47,322 nucleotides of DNA from Oxalobacteraceae bacterium. Its GTDB lineage: Bacteria; Pseudomonadota; Gammaproteobacteria; Burkholderiales; Burkholderiaceae_D. This document shows positions 36,823 through 45,780 of the stretch, piece after piece. Position 1 is the stretch's first letter. Each line of letters begins with the position of its first letter. The notes beneath the pieces are model-generated. The model saw only the letters and a list, made by a program, of their open reading frames with translations, had not been told where the DNA came from and did no database searches. The translations under genes and the position numbers were made by a program. Location: NCBI GenBank assembly GCA_021151485.1, contig JAGKXB010000028.1, forward strand, positions 1-47,322. Direction: 5' to 3'.

Positions 36823-39800
36823 TTAATCCACCAAACCAATCGCCGCCTCCATATCCACCGCCACAATCCGCGACACGCCCTGCTCCTGCATCGTCACGCC
36901 AATTAATTGTTGCGCCATCTCCATCGCGATCTTGTTATGAGAAATAAACAAGAATTGCGTATTGGTGGACATGCGTTTTACTAAATTACAAAAACGCTCA
37001 GTATTCGCATCATCCAACGGTGCATCGACCTCATCCAACAAACAAAATGGCGCGGGATTGAGCTGAAACATGGAAAACACCAGCGCGGTCGCGGTTAAGG
37101 CTTTTTCCCCACCCGACAAAAGATGAATCGTGGCATTTTTTTTGCCAGGCGGTTGCGCCATGACTTGTACGCCAGAATCCAAAATTTCATCACCAGTCAT
37201 GATGAGTTTGGCTTGACCGCCACCGAATAGCTGAGGGAACAACTCGGAAAAATGGTGATTTACTTTATCAAACGTGTCTTGCAATAACTCCCGCGTTTCC
37301 TTGTCGATTTTGTGAATCGCGTCTTGCAAAGTAGTCATTGCCTCGGTCAAATCTGCATGCTGCGCATCCAGGAAATTCTTGCGCTGCATCGCTTGTTCCA
37401 ACTCATCCAGCGCAGCCAAATTCACCGCACCCAAAGCGGTCATGGCATTGTTCAAGCGTGTGATTTCTGACTGTAAATAAGTCGGTTTGAGCGCAGGATG
37501 CTGTTGCAGTTTTTCATTCAGCGCTTTTTCCATTTCCTGCATTGCCTGTATTTCTTGCATGCTATGGATTGCTGCATGATTCTCCCGCTCTGCACCTTCC
37601 TCAGATTCTCCTTCCAATGATGATGAAGAAGATGTTGATGCAGCAGCTGGACACAAAGCCTCAATTAATCGCTGCGCGTACTGCTCATAATTCAAACGCG
37701 CCGCTTGTTCTTTTAATTGCAATCCATTGATTTTGTCGCGCTGTGGTTGCAAGCCTTGTTCGTATTGCGCACGCAGCTCATCGAAATGACGTAATTGTTG
37801 CGTCAGTTGATCCAATTCAGTCCGCACCACAGACAAAGCCTGCTCTTGTTCACCATGCTGCACCAAGAGCAATTGCAAGGCCTCTTGCGCTGTTTGCTCG
37901 TTCAGACTTTCCAACTCCAACTGCCCTTGCTGCAAATTGGCAAACAGTTGCGCCGTTTGCTCGGTGGCGGTGGAAATATGGCGTTTTAACTCTTCAATTT
38001 TGCTATGTTGCAAACTTTCTGCATGACGCGCGTCCTGCGTGTTGCGCTCTATTTCACGCAACCGCAGTCTGGCATCATTGAGCAGCCTTTCCTTGGCGAC
38101 GTAGTCCGCTTGCTTCTTGTCATACTCTTGTTGCAGCTGATTCAGGCTGGTATTGAGTTGTGCTGTTTTTTTCTCAGAAGCCATCTTGCTTGCTTCTTGC
38201 GTGACTTTTTCAGCCGCAATTTCGGCTAAATCGGTGGTAATTTGCGTGCTGCGCTGTTCGAACCGCTGTTGCTCTTCGGATAACTTCACGATTTCCATTT
38301 GCAACTTGTGTACCGCTGTCGTCGCGGTATTGACGCGCTGACGCCAACTTTGAATTTGCTGCATCAGTTCGGACAAAGCGGTTTCTGCCTGTAGCGATTG
38401 ATTTTTGGCCTGCTCCACCACGCTTTGCTGCGCCTGCGATTCTTTGGCAATACGTTCAATTTCCTGCTGCCTTGCCAACATGCCATCTTGCTCGGCATCA
38501 GCGGCATAAAATTGCACGCTGACGCGATCGATTTTGTGCCCTTGTTTCGTCACAAAATACGCACCCAACGGCAATTTCTCACGCGCATCCAGTGCGCTGG
38601 CTACATCTTCTGCGATAAAAACGTGGTGTAACCAGTCTTGCAGCAGCGCGTGTAAATCACCCGCTGGTGTAAGCAAGCTGACAAATGGTGTCAAATCAGA
38701 TGGCGCTTGAGTATTCGCCAACGCCACATTGGCATTAGCCAGCAATAAAGCCAATTTCGCCGGCGGCATATCGCCCAACAATGCGGACAACAACATCGTC
38801 TCTGGCATTTCAACTGCTGCACTGCGCTCGCGCAAAACCGATTCCAGTGCGCTTTCCCAGCCTTCTTTCACCTGCAATTTTTGCCACAAACGTGGTGATT
38901 CATGTAGGCCATGTTTCTTCAACCAAGGTTGAATTTTTCCCTTAGCTTGCACATCTTTTTGCAATTGTTGCAAAGCGTTAAGACGCGCGTCCAACTGTGC
39001 ATGGCGCGTCTTTTCCTCATGGTGACGAGTATGTGCCTGCTGATTTTCTTTTTGGTAATCCGGCAATTTCTCCTGCGCCGTTTGCAAACCATGCGTCGCT
39101 TCCTGCAACTCCTGTTGCTGTTGCGCTAGCGCGTTTTTATGTGTTTCAAGCTGCGCTTGATTCGGTGCACGCAAATTATTTTTTTCCTGCGACAACCGCT
39201 CCCAACGCATCTGCAAACTTGATAAAACGTTGCCGATACTACGGTGATGCGCCGCTTCCAACTGGATGTCTTGCTGCGCCTGCCGCATGCTATTGCGCAA
39301 TTGGCCACTTTCCTGCTGTGCCTGGCGCCAGGATTTTTCCAACTCAGGCAACTGTTCGTTATGCTGCCGCGCCGTTTGTTGCAAGGTTTGATGCTGCTGG
39401 CTTAATTCCTCCAAACGCAGCGTTGCGTTTGCCAAATCCTGCTGATGCGCTTGCTCCTGCCCTTGCCAGCGATCGCGTTGGGCAGTTAACACTTGCAGCT
39501 GCGTTTGCAGACGTTTGCGCGATTCCTGCACAAACTTGATTTGCGCTTCCAGACTGGCAATTTCCGCATTGGTTTGATGCACACAATTTTGCGCCTGATG
39601 CAGACGATCACCGACGGCGTAATGTGCTTGGCGCACATGCTCGGATTCCATTTCTACATGACGTAACTGAGCGATTTGCTGCTCTAAATCGGTATGCGCT
39701 TGTTGTATTTCCCTGCCAAATTTTTCCTGCTCGGCGCTGGCTTCATTTTTGCGCAACAGCCAGAGCAATTTTTGTTTTTCGTTATGCTCAGATTGCAGCG

Positions 39801-40458
39801 CATGAAATTGCCGGGCGATATGGGCTTGGCCTTCCAGCTTCTGCAAATTCTGCGTCAATTCGCGTAGGATATCGTCCACCCGCGTCAAGTTCTCACGCGT
39901 TCCTTGCAAGCGCTGTTCTGTTTCCCGCCGCCGTTCTTTGTACTTGGACACACCTGCCGCTTCTTCCAAAAAGATGCGCAACTCTTCTGGCCGAGATTCA
40001 ATAATCCGCGCAATCATGCCCTGACCAATGATGGCGTAAGCGCGTGGCCCCAAGCCAGTGCCAAGAAAAATGTCTTGAATATCACGCCGCCGAACGACTT
40101 GTTGATTGATGTAATACGTGGAGCCACCGTCACGGCTCAACACCCGTTTGACCGCGATTTCAGCATATTGATTCCACGCACCCAACAACTTGCCATCACT
40201 GTTATCAAACACCAATTCCACAGAAGCACGCCCGGCTGGTTTGCGCTGAGTGGAACCGTTGAAAATAACGTCTTGCATGGAAGCGCCGCGCAATTCGGAC
40301 GCTTTGGACTCACCCAGCACCCAACGCACCGCATCCATGATGTTGGATTTGCCGCAACCATTCGGACCAACGATACCGACCAATTGGCCAGGTATTTGGA
40401 ACTGCGTGGGGTCAACGAAGGATTTAAATCCCGATAATTTGATAGAAGTTAAACGCAC
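36823..40458 (-). CDS. smc: Chromosome segregation protein SMC
   Basis: A 1211-residue SMC ATPase that compacts and resolves the chromosome with ScpA/ScpB. Walker A is GIVGPNGCGKSNIMDAVRW (~28-46). Long Gln/Glu-rich coiled coils flank a hinge (~510-680, GKIQPWLKKHGLHESPRLW to GHKIDRVSVQF). The C-terminal head has the signature LLSGGEKALTATALVF and Walker B FCLLDEVDAPLDDAN. An unusual Ser- and Glu-rich insert (STSSSSSLEGESEEGAERE) interrupts the C-terminal coil near residue 950, which helps explain a length above the usual ~1170. In many relatives zipA and ligA follow smc; here a PIN gene and yaaA do. It diverges from dapD across ~200 bases. Confidence 0.97.
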   Translation of the reverse strand: MRLTSIKLSGFKSFVDPTQFQIPGQLVGIVGPNGCGKSNIMDAVRWVLGESKASELRGASMQDVIFNGSTQRKPAGRASVELVFDNSDGKLLGAWNQYAEIAVKRVLSRDGGSTYYINQQVVRRRDIQDIFLGTGLGPRAYAIIGQGMIARIIESRPEELRIFLEEAAGVSKYKERRRETEQRLQGTRENLTRVDDILRELTQNLQKLEGQAHIARQFHALQSEHNEKQKLLWLLRKNEASAEQEKFGREIQQAHTDLEQQIAQLRHVEMESEHVRQAHYAVGDRLHQAQNCVHQTNAEIASLEAQIKFVQESRKRLQTQLQVLTAQRDRWQGQEQAHQQDLANATLRLEELSQQHQTLQQTARQHNEQLPELEKSWRQAQQESGQLRNSMRQAQQDIQLEAAHHRSIGNVLSSLQMRWERLSQEKNNLRAPNQAQLETHKNALAQQQQELQEATHGLQTAQEKLPDYQKENQQAHTRHHEEKTRHAQLDARLNALQQLQKDVQAKGKIQPWLKKHGLHESPRLWQKLQVKEGWESALESVLRERSAAVEMPETMLLSALLGDMPPAKLALLLANANVALANTQAPSDLTPFVSLLTPAGDLHALLQDWLHHVFIAEDVASALDAREKLPLGAYFVTKQGHKIDRVSVQFYAADAEQDGMLARQQEIERIAKESQAQQSVVEQAKNQSLQAETALSELMQQIQSWRQRVNTATTAVHKLQMEIVKLSEEQQRFEQRSTQITTDLAEIAAEKVTQEASKMASEKKTAQLNTSLNQLQQEYDKKQADYVAKERLLNDARLRLREIERNTQDARHAESLQHSKIEELKRHISTATEQTAQLFANLQQGQLELESLNEQTAQEALQLLLVQHGEQEQALSVVRTELDQLTQQLRHFDELRAQYEQGLQPQRDKINGLQLKEQAARLNYEQYAQRLIEALCPAAASTSSSSSLEGESEEGAERENHAAIHSMQEIQAMQEMEKALNEKLQQHPALKPTYLQSEITRLNNAMTALGAVNLAALDELEQAMQRKNFLDAQHADLTEAMTTLQDAIHKIDKETRELLQDTFDKVNHHFSELFPQLFGGGQAKLIMTGDEILDSGVQVMAQPPGKKNATIHLLSGGEKALTATALVFSMFQLNPAPFCLLDEVDAPLDDANTERFCNLVKRMSTNTQFLFISHNKIAMEMAQQLIGVTMQEQGVSRIVAVDMEAAIGLVD

Positions 40459-40550
40459 TATAGAGACAAACTAAAAAACTAAACAAACAAGGTTATACGT
40501 GAATACGTGAATCCTAGGGTAAAACAGGCCAAGGCAGGTTGAGGAGAAAA

Positions 40551-40566
40551 TGTTATCATGATAACA
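40551..40566. promoter_or_regulatory. Perfect 16-base palindrome between smc and dapD
   Basis: TGTTATCATGATAACA is an exact inverted repeat without spacer, 89 bases before the dapD start and 93 before smc. The form suits a dimeric repressor or activator acting on one or both genes. I cannot name the regulator. Confidence 0.5.
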
Positions 40567-40654
40567 CCGAGCAACATGAAGTAAAAATGCATCAACTCAA
40601 CGCTGCAATGTTTTAACGTTTCAATCTTTCAACCCACCTTCACTCCAATCAAAA

Positions 40655-41503
40655 ATGACTCAACAATTACAACAAATCATCGACCAAGCCTGGGAAGACC
40701 GCGCCAATATTTCCTCCAAATCCGCTAGCGCAGAATTACGCGACGCTGTGGCGCACGTAATCGACCAACTCAACCACGGCAGCATTCGCGTCGCGCAAAA
40801 AGTAGACAGCAACTGGGTCGTCAACCAATGGATCAAAAAAGCCGTCTTGCTCTCCTTCAAACTGGAAGACAACCGTGTTCTGTCAACCGGTGACAATGGC
40901 AGCAACAACACGCCAAGCATGCAATTTTATGACAAGGTACCAACCAAATTTGCCAATTACACCGAAGAAGACTTCATCAAAGGCGGCTTTCGCGTCGTCC
41001 CACCCGCCGTCGCACGGCATGGCAGCTTCATCGGCAAAAACGTGATTTTGATGCCCTCTTACGTCAACATTGGTGCTTACGTGGATGAAGGCAGCATGGT
41101 TGATACCTGGGCAACGGTCGGCTCTTGCGCCCAAATCGGCAAAAACGTCCATTTGTCCGGCGGTGTCGGCATCGGCGGCGTGTTGGAACCGATGCAAGCC
41201 AACCCAACCATTATCGAAGACAACTGCTTCATCGGCGCCCGTTCTGAAATCGTTGAAGGCGTCATCGTAGAAGAAAATTCCGTGATTTCCATGGGCGTGT
41301 ACATCGGTCAATCCACCAAAATTTACAACCGTGCTACCGGCGAAGTCAGCTACGGAAGAGTTCCCGCTGGCTCAGTCGTCGTCTCCGGCAGCTTGCCTGC
41401 AGCCAATGGCCAATACAGTCTGTACTGCGCCGTCATCGTCAAACAAATTGACGCCAAAACACGTGCTAAAACAGGAATTAATGAATTACTACGGGATTTG
41501 TAA
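40655..41503 (+). CDS. dapD: Tetrahydrodipicolinate N-succinyltransferase
   Basis: The 282-residue left-handed beta-helix enzyme adds succinyl from succinyl-CoA to tetrahydrodipicolinate in lysine/diaminopimelate synthesis. The N-terminal helical domain is followed by hexapeptide repeats ([39 protein letters not shown], split here by a loop) and [15 protein letters not shown]. The C-terminus is typical. No ribosome site is obvious. dapE follows one gene later, so the region encodes both succinylase-branch acyl steps; dapC is not present. Confidence 0.97.
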   Translation: MTQQLQQIIDQAWEDRANISSKSASAELRDAVAHVIDQLNHGSIRVAQKVDSNWVVNQWIKKAVLLSFKLEDNRVLSTGDNGSNNTPSMQFYDKVPTKFANYTEEDFIKGGFRVVPPAVARHGSFIGKNVILMPSYVNIGAYVDEGSMVDTWATVGSCAQIGKNVHLSGGVGIGGVLEPMQANPTIIEDNCFIGARSEIVEGVIVEENSVISMGVYIGQSTKIYNRATGEVSYGRVPAGSVVVSGSLPAANGQYSLYCAVIVKQIDAKTRAKTGINELLRDL

Positions 41504-41580
41504 TTGGTAGTCCAAACCGATTTGATAAGCTCGACCAAGTAGGTATTTATTTACTGCATTATTAATTGTTTACTTAATTT

Positions 41581-41673
41581 ACGTCGTTCCCGCGGCTTTA
41601 GGCGGGAACCCAGCGACTTTGATTTACACAGCAAAAGCCACTAGGCTCCCGCCTAAAACCGCGGGAGCGACGT
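41581..41673. repeat. Dispersed palindromic repeat, copy at 41.6 kb
   Basis: It starts ACGTCGTTCCCGCGGCTTTA and ends GCGGGAGCGACGT; both halves are of the GGCGGGAA type facing each other, with ~35 bases between. The 250-base gap between dapD and the next gene holds this element and no gene. Confidence 0.85.
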
Positions 41674-41753
41674 AGCAAGGTGTCGTCGCTATCAATATCT
41701 TCACTCACGCCACCAATTAATTTAATTAACTAAGGTGTTACCTATCCCCCACC

Positions 41754-42128
41754 ATGACCATACTTTTCGGTATCCCCAACTGCAATCAAGTAAAAAACGC
41801 CCGCACCTGGTTAGATGCGCACCAACAACCCTATGTTTTCCACGATTTCAAAAAGTCCGGCGTCAATCCTGATTGGATCAACATCTGGTTAAAAAACCAA
41901 CCGTGGGATGTGTTAATCAACAAAAAAGGTACCACCTGGCGCAACCTAAGCGAAGAACGCAAAGCCAGCATCGTCGATACCCAAAGCGCCATCGCGCTCA
42001 TGCTCGAATCGCCCTCCATCATCAAACGACCCGTTTTGTGCATCAGCAATCATGAAAACGAGAGCAAAAATGATTACGCCACGCATGTGGGATTTTCCGA
42101 AGCCACTTACCAAACTATTTTTAAATAA
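41754..42128 (+). CDS. YffB-like ArsC/Spx-family protein
   Basis: A 124-residue thioredoxin-fold protein of the ArsC/Spx family, closest in pattern to E. coli YffB. The single active-site Cys is in GIPNCNQVKNARTWL; the segments RGTTW-like KGTTWRNLSEERK and SPSIIKRPVLC match the family. YffB is thought to be a glutathione-dependent reductase and is also encoded next to dapE in E. coli. The dapE ATG lies three bases past its stop, so they are co-transcribed. The C-terminus (ESKNDYATHVGFSEATYQ) is slightly longer than usual. Confidence 0.88.
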   Translation: MTILFGIPNCNQVKNARTWLDAHQQPYVFHDFKKSGVNPDWINIWLKNQPWDVLINKKGTTWRNLSEERKASIVDTQSAIALMLESPSIIKRPVLCISNHENESKNDYATHVGFSEATYQTIFK

Positions 42129-43259
<1,131 letters not shown>

Positions 43260-43284
43260 GGGTGCAGTGTGCGGCATACTCCCA

Positions 43285-43418
43285 CTACCATCATCCCCGA
43301 GTGCTTTAGTCGGGGATCCAGCCCCCGCTTTTTCGTGCAAAACACGATCAATATAAATGGCGTTACATTACTTAAAAGACACTGGGTTCCCGCCTAAAAA
43401 TGCGGGAACGACGGTAAT
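43285..43418. repeat. Dispersed palindromic repeat, copy at 43.3 kb
   Basis: It starts CTACCATCATCCCCGAGTGC and ends GCGGGAACGACGGTAAT, combining a CCCCGA module with an inverted GGCGGGAA module. The spacer (~60 bases) is longer than in the other copies. It lies between the converging dapE and deacetylase genes. Confidence 0.8.
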
Positions 43419-43449
43419 ACAAGTACGAAGCCTGACGGGGTGGTTACCC

Positions 43450-44286
43450 TTAACTTCCCAACAAACCCGAAACCCGCCCCACCCGCACCCCAAGCTCCGC
43501 CAATATCTCCACAAACCGCTCCGACTTCAAAAATCCATATTCCACCACACGCTGCACCGCAATCGCATCGCTAACATCTCTCGCATCCGCACCCGGATGA
43601 CACATCAGCAACATGCCAGTGCGAGCAGATTGAAGCCACGCTTCAAAGCGGGCAGCGTAATCCGCGATGTTGGCAGCGTTAACAGCATTCATGGCATTCG
43701 GTTTGAATCCGTAAACGCCAGCAAAACCGTTGTTGGTGGGAAAATCGTTTTCTGCAACCATTTTTGCCAACGCTTTACCGCCTAACAAACTGAGGATTTG
43801 CGGCTTGCCACGCCATTCTTGATTGGCGGGCACGGTGTTGCGTATCCATGGACGTTTGGCCGGATAGCGCGCTGCCAGTTCGGTTAGTAATACATCGCGC
43901 ACCACCGGCAATTGGTGCACATGCTGGTGGCCGTCGATGAAGTCTGGCGTTTGGCCTAATGCGGCTTCAAATGCATCTAGCTGCTGGTGGAATAACACTC
44001 GGATTTGCTGCGGATCGAGCTGTCGTAAATAGCTGCGTAAGATGGTGCGGCTCAGGCTGGGAGCGGGTGTGATGGAATCGAAACTTTCGGTCAGATTGAA
44101 ATGCAAACCGATGTCCGCCAAACCAGCTTGTTCACGCAACAGGGGTGCGGAATGTTGTTGCCAGCGAGGTGCGGTGCTGAAACAACTGACTGCGCTTAAG
44201 CGGCCCATCCCTACCAAAGTATTGATCGCAGCATCAATGGCTGCGTTTTGGCCGTAATCATCGGCGCAGATGGCGATGAAGGTCAT
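43450..44286 (-). CDS. ChbG/HpnK (YdjC-like) sugar deacetylase, NaxD type
   Basis: A 278-residue YdjC-family deacetylase. Metal and catalytic residues appear in ICADDYGQN near the N-terminus, IGLHFNLTE, FIDGHQHVHQLP and LLMCHPGA. Relatives remove acetyl groups from chitooligosaccharides (ChbG), hopanoid intermediates (HpnK) or polyprenyl-linked N-acetylhexosamine (NaxD in Francisella and Bordetella). The neighbours (GtrA protein, GT2 transferase, divergent ArnT-like transferase) favour the NaxD role. The ATG at 44286 overlaps the upstream stop as ATGA, so translation is coupled; a TTG at 44301 is less likely. Confidence 0.85.
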   Translation of the reverse strand: MTFIAICADDYGQNAAIDAAINTLVGMGRLSAVSCFSTAPRWQQHSAPLLREQAGLADIGLHFNLTESFDSITPAPSLSRTILRSYLRQLDPQQIRVLFHQQLDAFEAALGQTPDFIDGHQHVHQLPVVRDVLLTELAARYPAKRPWIRNTVPANQEWRGKPQILSLLGGKALAKMVAENDFPTNNGFAGVYGFKPNAMNAVNAANIADYAARFEAWLQSARTGMLLMCHPGADARDVSDAIAVQRVVEYGFLKSERFVEILAELGVRVGRVSGLLGS

Positions 44287-44669
44287 GCGTGAAAAGCCCA
44301 ATAACGGCTGAGGATATAGGTCATCACAGCGACAATGACCAGGACGATGGCTAGCACAATAAAGTACGGCAAAGCTGAGTATTTTAACAACAGGAAAAAC
44401 AATAATTGGTTACAAGCAAAGCCCAGCAAGGCCACACGTAAAAAGCGTAAAAATGACTGAAACGTCATGCGCTGATGCGCAAAAGTCCAATGCGTGTGGC
44501 CCCAGTAACTAACGCCAAAAGCACTAGCGAATCCAAACAAATTGGCTTGCAGAGCAGGTAAATGGCACCACTCAACTAAGGCGATGACGACCCAATAATG
44601 CAGCGCAGCGGCCATGGCGCCAACCATGCCGAAGCGGCACAATTGCAAGAAGGTGCTTTTTAATTGCAT
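44283..44669 (-). CDS. GtrA-family membrane protein
   Basis: A 128-residue protein with four hydrophobic helices and the GtrA family features FGMVGAMAAALHYWVV, NLFGFASAFGVSYWGH and the C-terminal ILSRYWAFHA. GtrA proteins are thought to flip polyprenyl-phosphate sugars across the inner membrane. It starts 13 bases after the GT2 gene and overlaps the deacetylase gene by four bases, so all three form one operon. Confidence 0.88.
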   Translation of the reverse strand: MQLKSTFLQLCRFGMVGAMAAALHYWVVIALVEWCHLPALQANLFGFASAFGVSYWGHTHWTFAHQRMTFQSFLRFLRVALLGFACNQLLFFLLLKYSALPYFIVLAIVLVIVAVMTYILSRYWAFHA

Positions 44670-44682
44670 GACGTATTAGTAA

Positions 44683-45681
44683 TTAATCGGATTGTTTAGT
44701 GCTGACAGGACCGGTATCCACATCTTGATCAACCAGATAATGCGGACGACATTTCACTTCTTCATAAATACGTCCGACGTATTCGCCCAATATCCCAATC
44801 GAAAAAAGCTGCACGCCGGAAAAGAATAACAAACCCACGGTCAAGGTCGTCCAACCAGGTACATCATTGCCAAATAACAAGGTTGAAACAGCAACCCAAA
44901 TGGCATACAAAATGGCGGCAACGGAAATAGCCGCGCCGATGCCGCTCCACACACGCAATGGCAAAGTGCTAAATGCCGTCATGCCAGTCAGTGCTAATTG
45001 ACCTAAATTGGCCAAGCTGTAATACGACACGCCAGAAGCGCGATCTAAAGGTTGAAAAGGCAAGGCGATGCTTTTGTAACCAACCCAGGCGTATAAACCC
45101 TTCATAAACCGATTGCGCTCTGGCAATTGGCACAAGGCATCAACCACACGCCTGTCCATCAAGCGGAAATCACCGGCATTGCGTGGAATATTCAACTTGG
45201 ATCCGTTCTTCATCAATTGATAAAACAAATCCGTGCCCCAGCGTTTCAAACGCGACTCATGACTGCGATCCGCAATAATGCCGTACACCATGTCGTAACC
45301 GCTTCGCCACAACTGCACCATCTCCGGCAGCAACTCAAGCGGATGTTGATAATCCGCATCAATCAAAATCACCGCATCACCACGCGCATAAGTGATGCCT
45401 GCAGAAAGCGCCGCTTCCTTACCAAAATTACGTGAAAAAGAAATGTAGCGCACGCCAGCAGCACCGGCATCGACTAAATACTGCTGCATGACCTGATCGG
45501 TGTTGTCCGTACTGCCATCATTGATGACGATAATTTCATACGAAGCCGCCAATGTTTCCAGCGTCTTTTTAAGGTCATTTAAAAAAGCCGCCAAATGAAG
45601 TGCCTCGTTATAGGCCGGAATCACGCATGAAATATAAGCCTGGTCGGGACGATTTTTAGGAACGACGGTCGATTCTGTCAT
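44683..45681 (-). CDS. GT2 polyprenyl-phosphate glycosyltransferase (ArnC/GtrB-like)
   Basis: A 332-residue membrane-attached family 2 glycosyltransferase. The N-terminal catalytic domain has SCVIPAYNEALHL, IIVINDGSTDNT, SFSRNFGKEAALSAGI, the DXD-like ILIDADYQHP and RNAGDFRLMDRRV. Two membrane helices follow (~240-300), ending GILGEYVGRIYEEVK. This architecture belongs to enzymes that load a sugar from a nucleotide donor onto undecaprenyl phosphate. It heads the operon with the GtrA and deacetylase genes and diverges from the ArnT-like gene. Confidence 0.9.
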   Translation of the reverse strand: MTESTVVPKNRPDQAYISCVIPAYNEALHLAAFLNDLKKTLETLAASYEIIVINDGSTDNTDQVMQQYLVDAGAAGVRYISFSRNFGKEAALSAGITYARGDAVILIDADYQHPLELLPEMVQLWRSGYDMVYGIIADRSHESRLKRWGTDLFYQLMKNGSKLNIPRNAGDFRLMDRRVVDALCQLPERNRFMKGLYAWVGYKSIALPFQPLDRASGVSYYSLANLGQLALTGMTAFSTLPLRVWSGIGAAISVAAILYAIWVAVSTLLFGNDVPGWTTLTVGLLFFSGVQLFSIGILGEYVGRIYEEVKCRPHYLVDQDVDTGPVSTKQSD

Positions 45682-45722
45682 GGCGGTATGGTGTTTTTTA
45701 CGGATGCGGGAAAGGGTCGATT

Positions 45723-45749
45723 CTACCTAAAAATAGGTAGGGGTATAAT
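45723..45749 (+). promoter_or_regulatory. Palindrome plus -10 box before the ArnT-like gene
   Basis: CTACCTAAAAATAGGTAG (45723-45740, perfect 7-base arms around AAAA) lies directly before a consensus TATAAT at 45744-45749, 31 bases upstream of the ATG. The -35 position would fall at the left arm and is poor, as expected for a promoter that needs or is blocked by a regulator bound at the palindrome. The divergent GT2 gene starts 41 bases on the other side. Confidence 0.5.
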
Positions 45750-45780
45750 GCACGCCTTCTTTCCCCCTACCCTGTTTTCC

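Noticed and set aside
38997..39539. 180-residue open frame opposite smc
   Set aside because: It arises from the codon bias of the Gln/Ala-rich coiled coil on the other strand.
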